Assembly (NCBI RefSeq): GCF_003046545.1
Contig: NZ_QAAA01000008.1
Coordinates: forward strand, 1 to 64,000
Length of the DNA: 64,000 nucleotides
DNA from: Rhodovulum imhoffii
Lineage (GTDB): Bacteria; Pseudomonadota; Alphaproteobacteria; Rhodobacterales; Rhodobacteraceae
Reading direction: 5' to 3'
Shown here: one piece after another, positions 50,435 through 59,545 of the stretch
How the letters are laid out: each line of letters begins with the position of its first letter
Position numbering within the stretch: the first letter of the stretch is position 1
Made by a program: the position numbers and the translations under genes
Notes under the pieces: generated by a model
Databases searched by the model: none
What the model saw: the letters and a program-made list of their open reading frames with translations, nothing else
What the model was told of the DNA's origin: nothing

Positions 50435-51214
50435 TCAGGCGGGCTCCCCCTCTGGCCAGATGGTCGGCGGGGCGGTCTGGACGATGAACCCGTTCTCATC
50501 CTCGATGAGTTCGCCCTCCAGCGCGCGGGACTGCGCCTTGGTGCGCACATGCACCCGGGTCCCCAGCGGCACGCGCTCATGCAGATCCAGGATATCCTGG
50601 TTGAACAGCCGGATGCAGCCCGCCGAAGTCGCGTGCCCGATCGAACTGACTTCGTTTGTGCCGTGGATGCGATAATAGGTATCGCGCCCGCCACGATACA
50701 GATACAACGCCCGCGCCCCCAGCGGGTTGATCGGGCCTCCGGGCAGCCCCCCCGCGTATTCGGCGTACAGCTCCGGCTCGGTCCGAATCATGTTGCGGGT
50801 CGGGGTCCAGCTTGGCCAGTGCTCCTTGCGCCGGATCACCGCATCACCGGAGAACCCGCGTCCGGCCCGCCCCACGGCGATGCCGTAGCGATAAGCACGC
50901 TGCGGCCCGGTCACGAGATAAAGAAACCGCGCCCAGGGATCCACGACGATGGTTCCCGGCGCTTCGCTGCCGGTATAGGCCACGATCACCCGGTAAGTGC
51001 GCTCGGTCAGGTAGCGCGGCGGCACCGCGCGAATCTGGAAACCGCCATCTTCGATCTGGCCATAGCGGGCCATGACATGGGCCGGGGGGCCAAGAAGAAT
51101 TTCCTCAACGGGCATCCTTTGGCAGGCTCCAAGGGCAAGCGCCCCTCCGATCATGGCCCGGCGAGACAGCCGCACAGGGGATTGAGAGGTCGGTTTGAAC
51201 GGGAGTTGCATCAA
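50435..51214 (-). CDS. L,D-transpeptidase (YkuD family)
   Basis: A 259-residue YkuD-fold enzyme that forms or exchanges 3-3 or lipoprotein cross-links in peptidoglycan. The catalytic pair is His184 (YYRIHGTNE) and Cys200 (SAGCIRL). The N terminus carries SRRAMIGGALALGAC: a twin-arginine-like stretch followed by a lipobox cysteine at residue 31, suggesting a lipoprotein. Start 51214 or the adjacent ATG 51211 cannot be separated. It is tail-to-tail with the binding-protein gene, 3 bp apart. Confidence 0.9.
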   Translation of the reverse strand: MMQLPFKPTSQSPVRLSRRAMIGGALALGACQRMPVEEILLGPPAHVMARYGQIEDGGFQIRAVPPRYLTERTYRVIVAYTGSEAPGTIVVDPWARFLYLVTGPQRAYRYGIAVGRAGRGFSGDAVIRRKEHWPSWTPTRNMIRTEPELYAEYAGGLPGGPINPLGARALYLYRGGRDTYYRIHGTNEVSSIGHATSAGCIRLFNQDILDLHERVPLGTRVHVRTKAQSRALEGELIEDENGFIVQTAPPTIWPEGEPA

Positions 51215-51249
51215 AGACGGCCTTCCGAATTAACTTAAACTGTGTCTAG

Positions 51250-51278
51250 GTTATCGGCATAGCGTCATCAGGCGTCAA
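51250..51278 (-). promoter_or_regulatory. Candidate sigma-70 promoter for the L,D-transpeptidase
   Basis: TTGACG (51273-51278) and GATAAC (51250-51255) on the minus strand are exactly 17 bp apart, about 36 bp before the ATG. It falls in the 88-bp gap behind the creatinase stop codon, so the transpeptidase is probably transcribed independently. Confidence 0.5.
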
Positions 51279-51302
51279 GCACTCCAACCACAGGTTGCCC
51301 TC

Positions 51303-52517
51303 TCAGGCGGGGATCACGTTAAACCCGGGCCCACAAGGATAGCCGGTGACGTTTTCGGCCCCGCTCTCCGTCAGGAGAACGATGTCGTGCTCCCGGTAGC
51401 CGCCCGCGCCGGGCCGGCCCAGCGGCACCGTCAGCATCGGCTCCATCGAAATCACCATTCCGGGCTCCAGAACGGTTTCCACATCCTCACGCAATTCCAG
51501 CGCCGCCTCTCGCCCATAATAATGGGACAGCAGCCCGAAACTGTGGCCATACCCAAAGCTGCGGAACTCCAGCAGGCCGCGCTCCGCGTAGAATGCGTTG
51601 AGCGCGTCGACAATGTCACGGCACCTCGCACCGGGCTTCAGCAACGAAAGTCCGTATTCATGCCCCTCGACATTCGCCTGCCAGATGCGCCGGGTTTCCG
51701 CGTCGGGCATCCCCAGAAACATGGTGCGTTCCAACGCCGTGTAATAGCCCGAGATCATCGGGAAAGCATTGAGCGACAACAGGTCCCCCGCCCGCAACCG
51801 CCGCGAGGTCACCGGGTTGTGCGCACCGTCGGTGTTGGAACCGGACTGGAACCAGACCCATGTGTCGCGATACTCGGCATCGGGGAACCGGCGGGCGATC
51901 TCTGCCTCCATCGCCTCGCGCCCGGCCATGGCAACGTCAAGTTCCCGCACGCCCGCGCGCACGGCCTCGCGCATTGCGTGGCCGCCCAGATCCGCCACCG
52001 CGGCCCCGGCGCGGATCAGTTCCATCTCCGCCGGGCTTTTGCGCATCCTGTGCTGCATTGTTGCCGGAGCGATATCGATCTCGCAGGCGGGGGAGAGGAC
52101 GGCACGCATCTCGGCGGCGGCGGCACAGGTCAGGTGATCGGCTTCCACGCCCAGCGTCCGGCCCGTTCCGGCCAGATGCGCCACTGCGCGCCAGAAATTG
52201 CCGCGCGCCCAGTCGGTATAGGTCAGCACATCGCCGAAGCTGCGGCGCCACGGCTGGCCGCCATCGATCCCCGCCGCCACCAGCACCGCATCCCGCGCCG
52301 TCACCACCAGCCCGTAGGGGCGACCGAAGGCGCAATACAAAAACCCGCAGTAATACGCCACGTTCTGCACCGAGCTCAGCAGCACGGCCTCTGCCCCGCA
52401 ATGATCCATGGCCGAACGCAACGCCATCAGCCGGTGGGCATATTCCCCCGGCGCAAAGGGTAGAGCGGCCTTGAGGCCGTTGTGGAAGCGGTAAAATGCA
52501 GGGCGGTCTGATCTCAT
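51303..52517 (-). CDS. Creatinase (creatine amidinohydrolase)
   Basis: A 404-residue pita-bread-fold enzyme closely resembling creatinase, which splits creatine into sarcosine and urea. Creatinase-specific sequence is extensive: FLYCAFGRPYGLVVTARDAV, IDGGQPWRRSFG, YTDWARGNFW, FQSGSNTDGAHNPVTSRRL (catalytic His), GYYTALERTMFL (Glu), FGYGHSFGLLSHYYGREAAL and SMEPML (Glu). The Phe and Arg of FGRPY that contact the substrate are kept. The related peptidase metal ligands of M24 aminopeptidases are absent, as in creatinase. It is divergent from the ABC permease genes by 107 bp. Confidence 0.87.
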   Translation of the reverse strand: MRSDRPAFYRFHNGLKAALPFAPGEYAHRLMALRSAMDHCGAEAVLLSSVQNVAYYCGFLYCAFGRPYGLVVTARDAVLVAAGIDGGQPWRRSFGDVLTYTDWARGNFWRAVAHLAGTGRTLGVEADHLTCAAAAEMRAVLSPACEIDIAPATMQHRMRKSPAEMELIRAGAAVADLGGHAMREAVRAGVRELDVAMAGREAMEAEIARRFPDAEYRDTWVWFQSGSNTDGAHNPVTSRRLRAGDLLSLNAFPMISGYYTALERTMFLGMPDAETRRIWQANVEGHEYGLSLLKPGARCRDIVDALNAFYAERGLLEFRSFGYGHSFGLLSHYYGREAALELREDVETVLEPGMVISMEPMLTVPLGRPGAGGYREHDIVLLTESGAENVTGYPCGPGFNVIPA

Positions 52518-52624
52518 GGGGTCTTCTTCGGCGCAGGTTTGCCAAATGTCCACCCCCTGACAAGCCCCTTGCACAGGGGCCCGGACGGGCCTTAGGTTCG
52601 CCTCCTGACCACGGGGGGGCCGGA

Positions 52625-53569
52625 ATGCTTCGATTTGCCGTTTTGCGGCTGATCTCGATGGGGGTAAGCCTTCTGGCCGCCAGCCTGGTGGTCTTCGCCG
52701 TGATCGAGATCATCCCCGGCGACCCGGCCGCCTTCATGCTGGGGCTCAATGCAGATCCGCAGGCAGTTGAGGCCCTGCGCGACGACCTTGGCCTGAACGG
52801 CAGCGCGCCCGCGCGTTATCTCGCCTGGCTGGGGGACATGGCGCAAGGGGATTTCGGCATTTCCTACACCTACCGCGTGCCGGTGGCGGACCTGATCGTA
52901 CAGCGTCTGGGCGTGTCGCTGCCGCTGGCCGCCTATGCGCTGACACTGTCCACCCTGATCGCCCTGCCGGTCGGGATCGTGGCTGCCGCGAAGCGAGGCG
53001 GGCCGGTGGATTACGGTCTGATGGGGACGGCGCAACTTGGGATCGCGATCCCCAATTTCTGGTTTGCCATGCTGCTGGTCCTGGTCTTCGCGGTAAAGCT
53101 GCGCTGGTTCCCGGCGGGCGGGTTTCCGGGCTGGAACGACCCCGCACAAGCCCTGCGCGCGCTAAGCCTTCCGGCGCTGGCACTGGCGCTGCCACAGGCC
53201 GCGATTCTGGCCCGTGTCCTGCGGTCGGCCCTGATCGAAACGCTGGAGCAGGACTACATCCGAAGCGCCCGCGCCAAAGGCCTGAGCCGCGCGCAGGCGA
53301 TCCGCCGCCATGCCTTGCGCAATGCCCTGATCCCGGTTCTGACGATCCTCGGGTTGCAGTTTTCCTTTCTGCTGGCCGGCGCAATCATCATCGAGAATGT
53401 CTTTTACCTGCCCGGTCTGGGGCGGCTGATCTTCCAGGCCATCACCCAGCGCGATCTGGTGGTGGTCGAAAGCGTCGTGATGCTGCTGGTCTTCGCGGTG
53501 ATTCTCGTGACTTTCCTCGTGGATATCGCCTACGCCGCCATCGACCCCCGCCTGAGGCGCCACACATGA
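52625..53569 (+). CDS. Peptide-type ABC transporter permease (DppB-like)
   Basis: A 314-residue inner-membrane permease of the DppB/OppB class. It starts MLRFAVLRLISMGVSLLAAS with the usual PGDPAAFMLG motif in the first periplasmic loop. The coupling segment DYIRSARAKGLSRAQAIRRH is followed by LIPVLTILGLQFSFLLAGAI and IENVFYLPGLGRL, all standard for this family. ATG 52625 is the first start giving the N-terminal helix. It opens the operon with dppC- and ATPase-like genes and overlaps the next by 4 bp. Confidence 0.93.
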   Translation: MLRFAVLRLISMGVSLLAASLVVFAVIEIIPGDPAAFMLGLNADPQAVEALRDDLGLNGSAPARYLAWLGDMAQGDFGISYTYRVPVADLIVQRLGVSLPLAAYALTLSTLIALPVGIVAAAKRGGPVDYGLMGTAQLGIAIPNFWFAMLLVLVFAVKLRWFPAGGFPGWNDPAQALRALSLPALALALPQAAILARVLRSALIETLEQDYIRSARAKGLSRAQAIRRHALRNALIPVLTILGLQFSFLLAGAIIIENVFYLPGLGRLIFQAITQRDLVVVESVVMLLVFAVILVTFLVDIAYAAIDPRLRRHT

Positions 53570-54387
53570 GCGGTCGCATACAGCTTTTGACGGGCATCGC
53601 GCTGGCCGGTGTCTTCGTACTGGCGGCACTGGTCTCGTTGTTCTGGGTGCCCCATGACGTAAGCGTGCTGAACATCGCCCAACGCCTGCAACCGCCGGGG
53701 GCGGAGTTCTGGCTGGGAACCGACCAGTTTGGCCGCGACCTGCTGTCCATGCTGATGGTGGGGGCGCGGGTTTCCATCGCGGTGGCGCTGGTGGCGGTGG
53801 GGATCGGGGTCGGGCTGGGCGTGCCATTGGGGCTTCTGGCAGCCGCCAGCCGCGGCAGGCTGCTGGATGAGGTCCTGATGCGGGGCAACGACCTTACCTT
53901 CGCCTTCCCGGCGCTGGTGATCGCCATCCTCATCACAGCCGTCTTCGGCCCCTCGGCGGTGAACGCGATTCTCGCCATCGGCATCTTCAACATCCCCGTC
54001 TTCGCCCGCGTCGCCCGTGGCGGGGCGCTGAGCCTGTGGACACTGGATTACATCCTTGCGGCGCGGGTGGCGGGCAAGGGCACTGTCCGGATCAGCCTGG
54101 AGCACATCCTGCCCAACATCACGAACCTGCTGATCGTGCAGGCGACGATCCAGTTCTCGCTCGGCATTCTGGCCGAGGCGGGCCTGTCCTATATCGGCCT
54201 TGGCGCACAGCCCCCCACGCCCAGTTGGGGGCGGATGCTGGCCGAGGCCCAGACGATGATCTACACCGCCCCGCGCCTTGCGCTGCTACCCGGCCTGGCG
54301 ATCATGGCGCTTGTGCTGGGGCTGAATCTTCTCGGGGACGGGCTGCGCGACGCACTGGACCCGCGCCTGCGGCGGGCAACCCAATGA
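53566..54387 (+). CDS. Peptide-type ABC transporter permease (DppC-like)
   Basis: A 273-residue partner permease of the DppC/OppC class. It has the LGTDQFGRDLLSMLMVGARVS signature early (read as LGTDQFGRDLLSML and VGARVSIAVALV), an ATPase-coupling region DYILAARVAGKGTVRISLEH and the C-terminal GLNLLGDGLRDALDPRLR ending. It overlaps the permease before and the ATPase after by 4 bp each. Confidence 0.93.
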   Translation: MSGRIQLLTGIALAGVFVLAALVSLFWVPHDVSVLNIAQRLQPPGAEFWLGTDQFGRDLLSMLMVGARVSIAVALVAVGIGVGLGVPLGLLAAASRGRLLDEVLMRGNDLTFAFPALVIAILITAVFGPSAVNAILAIGIFNIPVFARVARGGALSLWTLDYILAARVAGKGTVRISLEHILPNITNLLIVQATIQFSLGILAEAGLSYIGLGAQPPTPSWGRMLAEAQTMIYTAPRLALLPGLAIMALVLGLNLLGDGLRDALDPRLRRATQ

Positions 54388-55940
54388 TAGAGGTGAGCGA
54401 CCTGCACCTGTCGATGCGCGGTACACCGGTCCTGCGCGGGGTCTCCATGGCGCTGGAACGCGGCGAGATCGCTGGCCTGGCGGGGGAAAGCGGTTCCGGC
54501 AAATCCCTGACCGCGCTGGCGATGATGGGGCTGTTGCCGCACGGGGCGCGGGCGCACGGACAGATCGTGCTGGATGGCGAAAACCTTCTGGCCTTGCCCG
54601 AACGGGAACTGTGCCACCGGCGCGGGCGCGACATCGCAATGATCTTCCAGGAGCCGATGACCGCACTCAACCCGATGCAGACCATCGGCGACCAGGTGGC
54701 CGAAACACTCGTCGTGCACAGAGTCGCCGGTCGGGGCGAAGCCCTGCGGGCAGCGCAGGCGCGGCTGGACCGGGTCGGTCTTCCCGCCGGCCGCTTCCCG
54801 CTGACGCGGTATCCCCATCAGCTTTCGGGTGGACAGCGCCAGCGGGTCTGTATTGCCATGTCCATCGCCCTGCGCCCTCAGATCCTGATCGCGGACGAAC
54901 CCACCACCGCGCTGGACGTCACCACGCAGGCGCGCATCCTCGACCTGCTACGCGGACTGGTCGAAGAGGAAAACATGGGGTTGCTGCTGATCACCCATGA
55001 CCTTGCGGTGATCAGCGGCATGGCCACGACGCTGTCCGTCATGCGCCGGGGCGAAATCGTGGAACAAGGCGTCACCGCGGATCTGCTGGGCGCGCCTGCC
55101 CACCCCTACACGCGTGCCTTGCTGGCGGCCTCCGCCCACCGGCCCGAAGCCGTGCCCCGGACGGCCGGTGCCGCACTTTTGCAGGTCCGCGATGCCGTTC
55201 GCAGTTATCCCCGCCCGCGCCGCGGCCTGCGCCGGACCCCGCCCTTGCGCGCGGTGGACAAAGTCAGCTTCGACATCAGGCGGGGGCAAAGCGTCGGGCT
55301 GGTGGGGGAATCGGGCTGCGGAAAATCCACGCTCGCCCGCGCAATCCTCGGGCTGGAGCCTTTGCAAGGCGGTGAAATCCGGCTGGATGGACAGCCCGTC
55401 ACTCCCCGCGCAGGGCCGGACCTGCGGCGCCGGATGCAGGTCGTGTTCCAGGACCCTTACGGCAGTTTCAACCCCCGTCACCGGGTTGCACGCTTGGTGG
55501 CGGAGCCATTCCACCTGACCGGCCACCCGCGCGACGCGCAGGCGCGCGTCGCAGAGGCGCTGGAGGCTGTCGGCCTCTCCGCCGACGATGCCACCCGGTT
55601 CATCCACCAGTTTTCCGGCGGGCAGAGGCAACGCATCGCCATCGCGCGGGCGCTGATTGCCCGGCCCGACCTGATCGTGCTGGATGAGGCAGTCTCCGCG
55701 CTGGATGTGCGCGTGCGGGCACAAATACTTGACCTGCTCGCCGCGCTCCGGCAACGCTTCGGCCTGAGCTACCTGTTCATCAGCCACGATCTTCATGTCG
55801 TGCGCGCGATCACCGACCGGGTGCTCGTGATGAAGGAGGGGCGTATCATTGAACAGGGCCATACGGAAACGGTGTTCGCCCGCCCGGCGCACCCCTATAC
55901 CCACGCCCTGCTGCGCGCGGCGCCAAAACTGAAACGATGA
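54384..55940 (+). CDS. Fused double ATP-binding protein of peptide-type ABC transporter (DppD-DppF)
   Basis: A 518-residue protein joining two ATPase domains in one chain, equivalent to DppD plus DppF. Domain 1 (about residues 1-250) has GESGSGKSLTALAMMG, QLSGGQRQRVCIAMSIA and LIADEPTTALDVT. Domain 2 (about 270-518) has GESGCGKSTLARAILG, QFSGGQRQRIAIARALI and IVLDEAVSALDVR. The second Walker B is DEAVSALD, as in GsiA/YejF-type fused ATPases. Each half ends with the oligopeptide-type AHPYTRALL/AHPYTHALL motif. Confidence 0.93.
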   Translation: MIEVSDLHLSMRGTPVLRGVSMALERGEIAGLAGESGSGKSLTALAMMGLLPHGARAHGQIVLDGENLLALPERELCHRRGRDIAMIFQEPMTALNPMQTIGDQVAETLVVHRVAGRGEALRAAQARLDRVGLPAGRFPLTRYPHQLSGGQRQRVCIAMSIALRPQILIADEPTTALDVTTQARILDLLRGLVEEENMGLLLITHDLAVISGMATTLSVMRRGEIVEQGVTADLLGAPAHPYTRALLAASAHRPEAVPRTAGAALLQVRDAVRSYPRPRRGLRRTPPLRAVDKVSFDIRRGQSVGLVGESGCGKSTLARAILGLEPLQGGEIRLDGQPVTPRAGPDLRRRMQVVFQDPYGSFNPRHRVARLVAEPFHLTGHPRDAQARVAEALEAVGLSADDATRFIHQFSGGQRQRIAIARALIARPDLIVLDEAVSALDVRVRAQILDLLAALRQRFGLSYLFISHDLHVVRAITDRVLVMKEGRIIEQGHTETVFARPAHPYTHALLRAAPKLKR

Positions 55941-55949
55941 GGTGAACCC

Positions 55950-57053
55950 GTGCACGACCGCCCGGATATCGGGATCGCCGATCTGGCCTGCCTTGATATT
56001 GCCGAAACCGGCCTGCGCCGCCGGATTCTTGGCCCCGCGCATGCCCTTACGGAAGAAGAGCTTTCAAAATACGACCGCACCACCCTGTGGTACGATGCCT
56101 TCTGGCGCGACGGGCGGGTCGTGCTGATCACCCCCCGGTTGCTGAATCTGAGCAGCGCCCTGCGCAGGGCGGAGTTGCGCCTCGACGGGAGCCGCGCCCG
56201 TGCACGCCGCCTGTGGCGCTTCAAACGCTGGGAACTATGGGCCGTGGCCGCGCCACGCCCGCCCCGGAGCCTCTCCATCCGAATTGGCGGCTGGCAGCAT
56301 GACATGGCCGTGGCGCCCGCTGGTCCGGCCCTCTTCGCAGGCAAAAACACCATCGTCACCCTGTCGAAAAACAACGACCTGCGCTGGATCCGCGATTTCG
56401 CCCTGTTCCACCGCAAAACTCAGGACGCACAAGCGATCCTGTTCATCGACAACGGCTCCGAGCGCTACACCGCCGATGACATCGTTCAGGCCCTTCGCCC
56501 CAGCGGGCTGAGCGGGCTGATCCTGCGCGCCCCGTTGCCCTATGGCCCGGTACTGAAAGGGTCTGCCAGCCGTCACAAGCTCAAGTTTTTCAAAACCGCG
56601 ATACTGAATGTCGCCAGGCTGCGGTTTCTCTCACAGGCGCGCGCGGTTCTGAACGTGGATATCGACGAACTGGTCTGGAGCAAGACCGCCTCGGTCTTCG
56701 ATCTCGCCGTCCGAAGCAGGCTGGGGTATCAGCCCTTCACCGGCACATGGCGTCTCCCCAACACCGGTTCCCCAACCCATGCCGACCACGTCTGGCAAGA
56801 CGGCAGTGCCCCCTGCCCGACGAAATTCGCCGTCGTCCCGCGCAGCTTCGCCGGGCGATTCGGCTGGGACGTACACCGGCTGGAGCCCTTCCCCCTGCGT
56901 CATCGACTGTTGCGCGAGGATGTCGGGTACTGGCACTGTTCCGGCATTTCCACCGGCTGGAAATACACCGAACGGCTGACCCGCAAAGGCGAAGAAATGG
57001 ACCCCGAGGCCCACACCCTTCTGGCCCGCGCTCTTGGCGATGACGCACCATGA
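55950..57053 (+). CDS. Glycosyltransferase-like protein (GT2/GT92 type)
   Basis: A 367-residue protein that resembles GT92/GT2-type glycosyltransferases. It has VTLSKNNDLRWIRDFALFHR near residue 132, LFIDNGSERYTADDI, a D-x-D-E-like VLNVDIDELVW at about residue 235 (expected metal/nucleotide-sugar site) and DVGYWHCSGISTGWKY. The start is GTG 55950 with a GAGGTGA site, 9 bp after the ATPase gene. The stop overlaps the peptidase start (ATGA). Its place inside a transport/peptidase operon is odd. Family assignment rests on motifs and is moderate. Confidence 0.6.
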   Translation: MHDRPDIGIADLACLDIAETGLRRRILGPAHALTEEELSKYDRTTLWYDAFWRDGRVVLITPRLLNLSSALRRAELRLDGSRARARRLWRFKRWELWAVAAPRPPRSLSIRIGGWQHDMAVAPAGPALFAGKNTIVTLSKNNDLRWIRDFALFHRKTQDAQAILFIDNGSERYTADDIVQALRPSGLSGLILRAPLPYGPVLKGSASRHKLKFFKTAILNVARLRFLSQARAVLNVDIDELVWSKTASVFDLAVRSRLGYQPFTGTWRLPNTGSPTHADHVWQDGSAPCPTKFAVVPRSFAGRFGWDVHRLEPFPLRHRLLREDVGYWHCSGISTGWKYTERLTRKGEEMDPEAHTLLARALGDDAP

Positions 57054-58030
57054 GGCCGGGGGCGCGCAACCTGATCACCGATGTTGCCGGGCTGCGCGTC
57101 GGCAATGCACAGGACGCCCGCATAAAAACGGGTGTCAGCGTTCTGGTGGGCGAAACCCCCTTCACCGCCGGCATACATGTCATGGGCGGCGCCCCCGGCA
57201 CGCGGGAAACCGACCTTCTGGCCCCTGACAGGCTGGTACAGGAGGTGGACGCGCTTGTCCTGTCGGGCGGGTCCGCCTTCGGGCTGGATGCGGCTTCGGG
57301 CGTGGCGGACGGGCTGCGCGCGCTCGGACGGGGCTTTGACGTGGGCGGGCAGCGCGTGCCGATCGTACCCGGCGCGATCCTGTTCGACCTGCTCAACGGC
57401 GGAAACAAGGGGTGGCACGAGAACCCCTACAAACCCCTTGGGCGCGCGGCACTGGACGCCGCCGGGAAGACTTTCGAACTGGGCACCGCGGGCGCGGGAT
57501 ACGGCGCCACCACGGCAGACCTGAAAGGCGGGCTGGGCTCGGCCTCCCTGGTGCTGGATTGTGGCGTCACGGTCGGCGCGCTGGTGGCGGTAAATGCGCT
57601 TGGCTCCGCGGTGATGGAGGGTGGGCGGTTCTGGGCCGAACCGTTCGAGTTCAACGCCGAATTCGGCGGCCCGCGCCACGGCACCCACGACCCGGCATCC
57701 GAACCCCGCCCCGAGACGCGGCCTGGCGCGGCCACCACCATCGCCATCGTCGCCACGGACGCGGCCCTGACACAGGCGCAGGCAACCCGGCTGGCCGTGG
57801 CGTCCCATGACGGCATGGCACGCGCCCTGCTGCCCAGCCACACGCCTTTCGACGGCGACCTCGTATTTGCCGCCGCAACCGGTGCGCACCCGTTGCCCGA
57901 AGGGTTCGAAACCGTCCGCCTGGGCCATGCCGCCGCCCAGTGCCTTGCCCGTGCCATTGCCCGTGGCGTGTACCATGCCCGCCCCGAACCGGACGACATA
58001 CACCCCACCTGGCGCGGGAAATTTGGCTGA
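57050..58030 (+). CDS. P1-family peptidase (DmpA/beta-aminopeptidase type)
   Basis: A 326-residue member of peptidase family S58 (P1/DmpA). These enzymes autocleave to expose an N-terminal Ser/Thr nucleophile and act as D-aminopeptidases, beta-aminopeptidases or amide oligomer hydrolases. Seen here are ITDVAGLRVGNAQD at the start, VLSGGSAFGLDAASGV and the predicted cleavage site DLKGG-LGSAS with Ser164 as nucleophile. There is no signal peptide, so it is cytoplasmic, suited to processing imported substrate. It overlaps the upstream gene by 4 bp. Confidence 0.88.
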   Translation: MRPGARNLITDVAGLRVGNAQDARIKTGVSVLVGETPFTAGIHVMGGAPGTRETDLLAPDRLVQEVDALVLSGGSAFGLDAASGVADGLRALGRGFDVGGQRVPIVPGAILFDLLNGGNKGWHENPYKPLGRAALDAAGKTFELGTAGAGYGATTADLKGGLGSASLVLDCGVTVGALVAVNALGSAVMEGGRFWAEPFEFNAEFGGPRHGTHDPASEPRPETRPGAATTIAIVATDAALTQAQATRLAVASHDGMARALLPSHTPFDGDLVFAAATGAHPLPEGFETVRLGHAAAQCLARAIARGVYHARPEPDDIHPTWRGKFG

Positions 58031-58072
58031 TGCGCGACCTGCCCGGATAAAACAGGAGGAAGGGAAACCGAC

Positions 58073-59545
58073 ATGACCGCGACACATCTGCAAAGCCTGC
58101 TGAAGGACCCCGCGCTCCTGGAAACCCGCGCCTATATCGGTGGCACATGGGTGGAGGCCGACGACGGGGCACGATTTGACGTGACGAACCCCGCACGCGG
58201 CGATGTGATTGCCCGCGTGGCGGATGTGACCCGCTCGGAAACCGCCCGCGCCATAGCCTGCGCCGAGACCGCCCAAAAGGACTGGGCCGCCCGCACCGGG
58301 AAAGAGCGCGCCGCGATCCTGCGCCGCTGGTTTGAGCTGATGATGGCCTGCCAGGCCGACCTGGCCACCATCCTGACCGCTGAAATGGGCAAACCTCTGG
58401 CCGAAGCGAAAGCCGAAATCGCCTATGGTGCCAGTTTCATCGAGTGGTTTTCCGAGGAGGCCAAGCGCATCTACGGCGAAACCATTCCCGGCCATCAGCC
58501 GGACAAACGCCTGACCGTGATCCGCCAACCGGTGGGGGTGGTGGGGTCGATCACACCGTGGAACTTTCCCAACGCCATGATCACCCGAAAGGCCGCGCCC
58601 GCAATGGCGGCGGGGTGCAGCTTCGTTGCCCGCCCGGCGGCGGAAACGCCGCTTTCGGCGCTGGCGCTGGCGGTTCTGGCCGAACGCGCGGGCATCCCCG
58701 CCGGGGTATTTTCGGTCGTGACGTCCAGCCGCGCCTCCGACATCGGCAAGGAGTTTTGCGAAAACCCGATCATGCGCAAGCTGACATTTACCGGTTCGAC
58801 CGAGGTCGGGCGCATCCTGCTGCGTCAGGCTGCCGGCCAGGTGATGAAATGCAGCATGGAGTTGGGCGGCAACGCGCCCTTTATCGTGTTCGACGACGCG
58901 GATCTGGACGCCGCCGTTCAGGGCGCAATCCTGTGCAAGTTTCGCAACAACGGCCAGACCTGCGTCTGTGCCAATCGCATTTATGTCCAGGCCGGCGTAT
59001 ACGAGGCCTTTGCCGGGAAACTGGCGGCCGCGGTGGCAAAACTGAACGTGGGGGACGGGCTGGAGGCCGGGACCGACCTCGGGCCGCTGATCTCCGAAGA
59101 GGCGCTCAGGAAGGTGGAAGAGCATCTGGCCGACGCCACCGCCAGGGGCGCACAGGTCATCCACGGCGGGGCGCGCCACGGCAATGGCGGGACCTATTTC
59201 GAACCGACGATCCTGACCGGCGCCACGCCCGACATGAAATTCTCCACCGAGGAAACCTTCGGCCCGCTGGCACCCCTGTTCCGCTTCGAGACCGAGGAAG
59301 AGGCAATCGCGCTGGCCAATGACACGATCTTCGGGCTGGCGTCCTATTTCTATGCCCGCGACATTGGGCGCGTGCACCGGGTCGGCGAGGCGTTGGAATA
59401 CGGCATCGTCGGGATCAACACCGGGCTGATTTCGACCGAGGTCGCGCCCTTTGGCGGCATCAAGCAATCCGGTCTGGGCCGCGAGGGCAGCCGCCACGGG
59501 ATCGAGGACTTCCTCGAAATGAAATACATGTGCCTCGCGATCTGA
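58073..59545 (+). CDS. NAD(P)-dependent succinate-semialdehyde-type dehydrogenase
   Basis: A 490-residue aldehyde dehydrogenase closest to the GabD group. The cofactor and active-site sequence includes SITPWNFPNAMITRKAAPAM, FTGSTEVGRILL, the general-base Glu in MELGGNAPFIVFDDADLD and the catalytic Cys (about residue 296) in NNGQTCVCANRIYV. It closes with APFGGIKQSGLGREGSRHG. It begins 42 bp after the peptidase gene with an AGGAGGAAGG site. The true aldehyde may be succinate semialdehyde or another omega-aldehyde from the compound this island degrades. Confidence 0.88.
   Translation: MTATHLQSLLKDPALLETRAYIGGTWVEADDGARFDVTNPARGDVIARVADVTRSETARAIACAETAQKDWAARTGKERAAILRRWFELMMACQADLATILTAEMGKPLAEAKAEIAYGASFIEWFSEEAKRIYGETIPGHQPDKRLTVIRQPVGVVGSITPWNFPNAMITRKAAPAMAAGCSFVARPAAETPLSALALAVLAERAGIPAGVFSVVTSSRASDIGKEFCENPIMRKLTFTGSTEVGRILLRQAAGQVMKCSMELGGNAPFIVFDDADLDAAVQGAILCKFRNNGQTCVCANRIYVQAGVYEAFAGKLAAAVAKLNVGDGLEAGTDLGPLISEEALRKVEEHLADATARGAQVIHGGARHGNGGTYFEPTILTGATPDMKFSTEETFGPLAPLFRFETEEEAIALANDTIFGLASYFYARDIGRVHRVGEALEYGIVGINTGLISTEVAPFGGIKQSGLGREGSRHGIEDFLEMKYMCLAI

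Noticed and set aside
51303-52517. Assignment of the creatinase as a generic Xaa-Pro aminopeptidase (M24) or DMSP lyase DddP
   Set aside because: M24 metal ligands are not conserved, while creatinase-specific segments (FGRPY, IDGGQPWRR, TDGAHNPVT, GHSFG-LSHYYGRE) are; DddP's signature sequences are absent.
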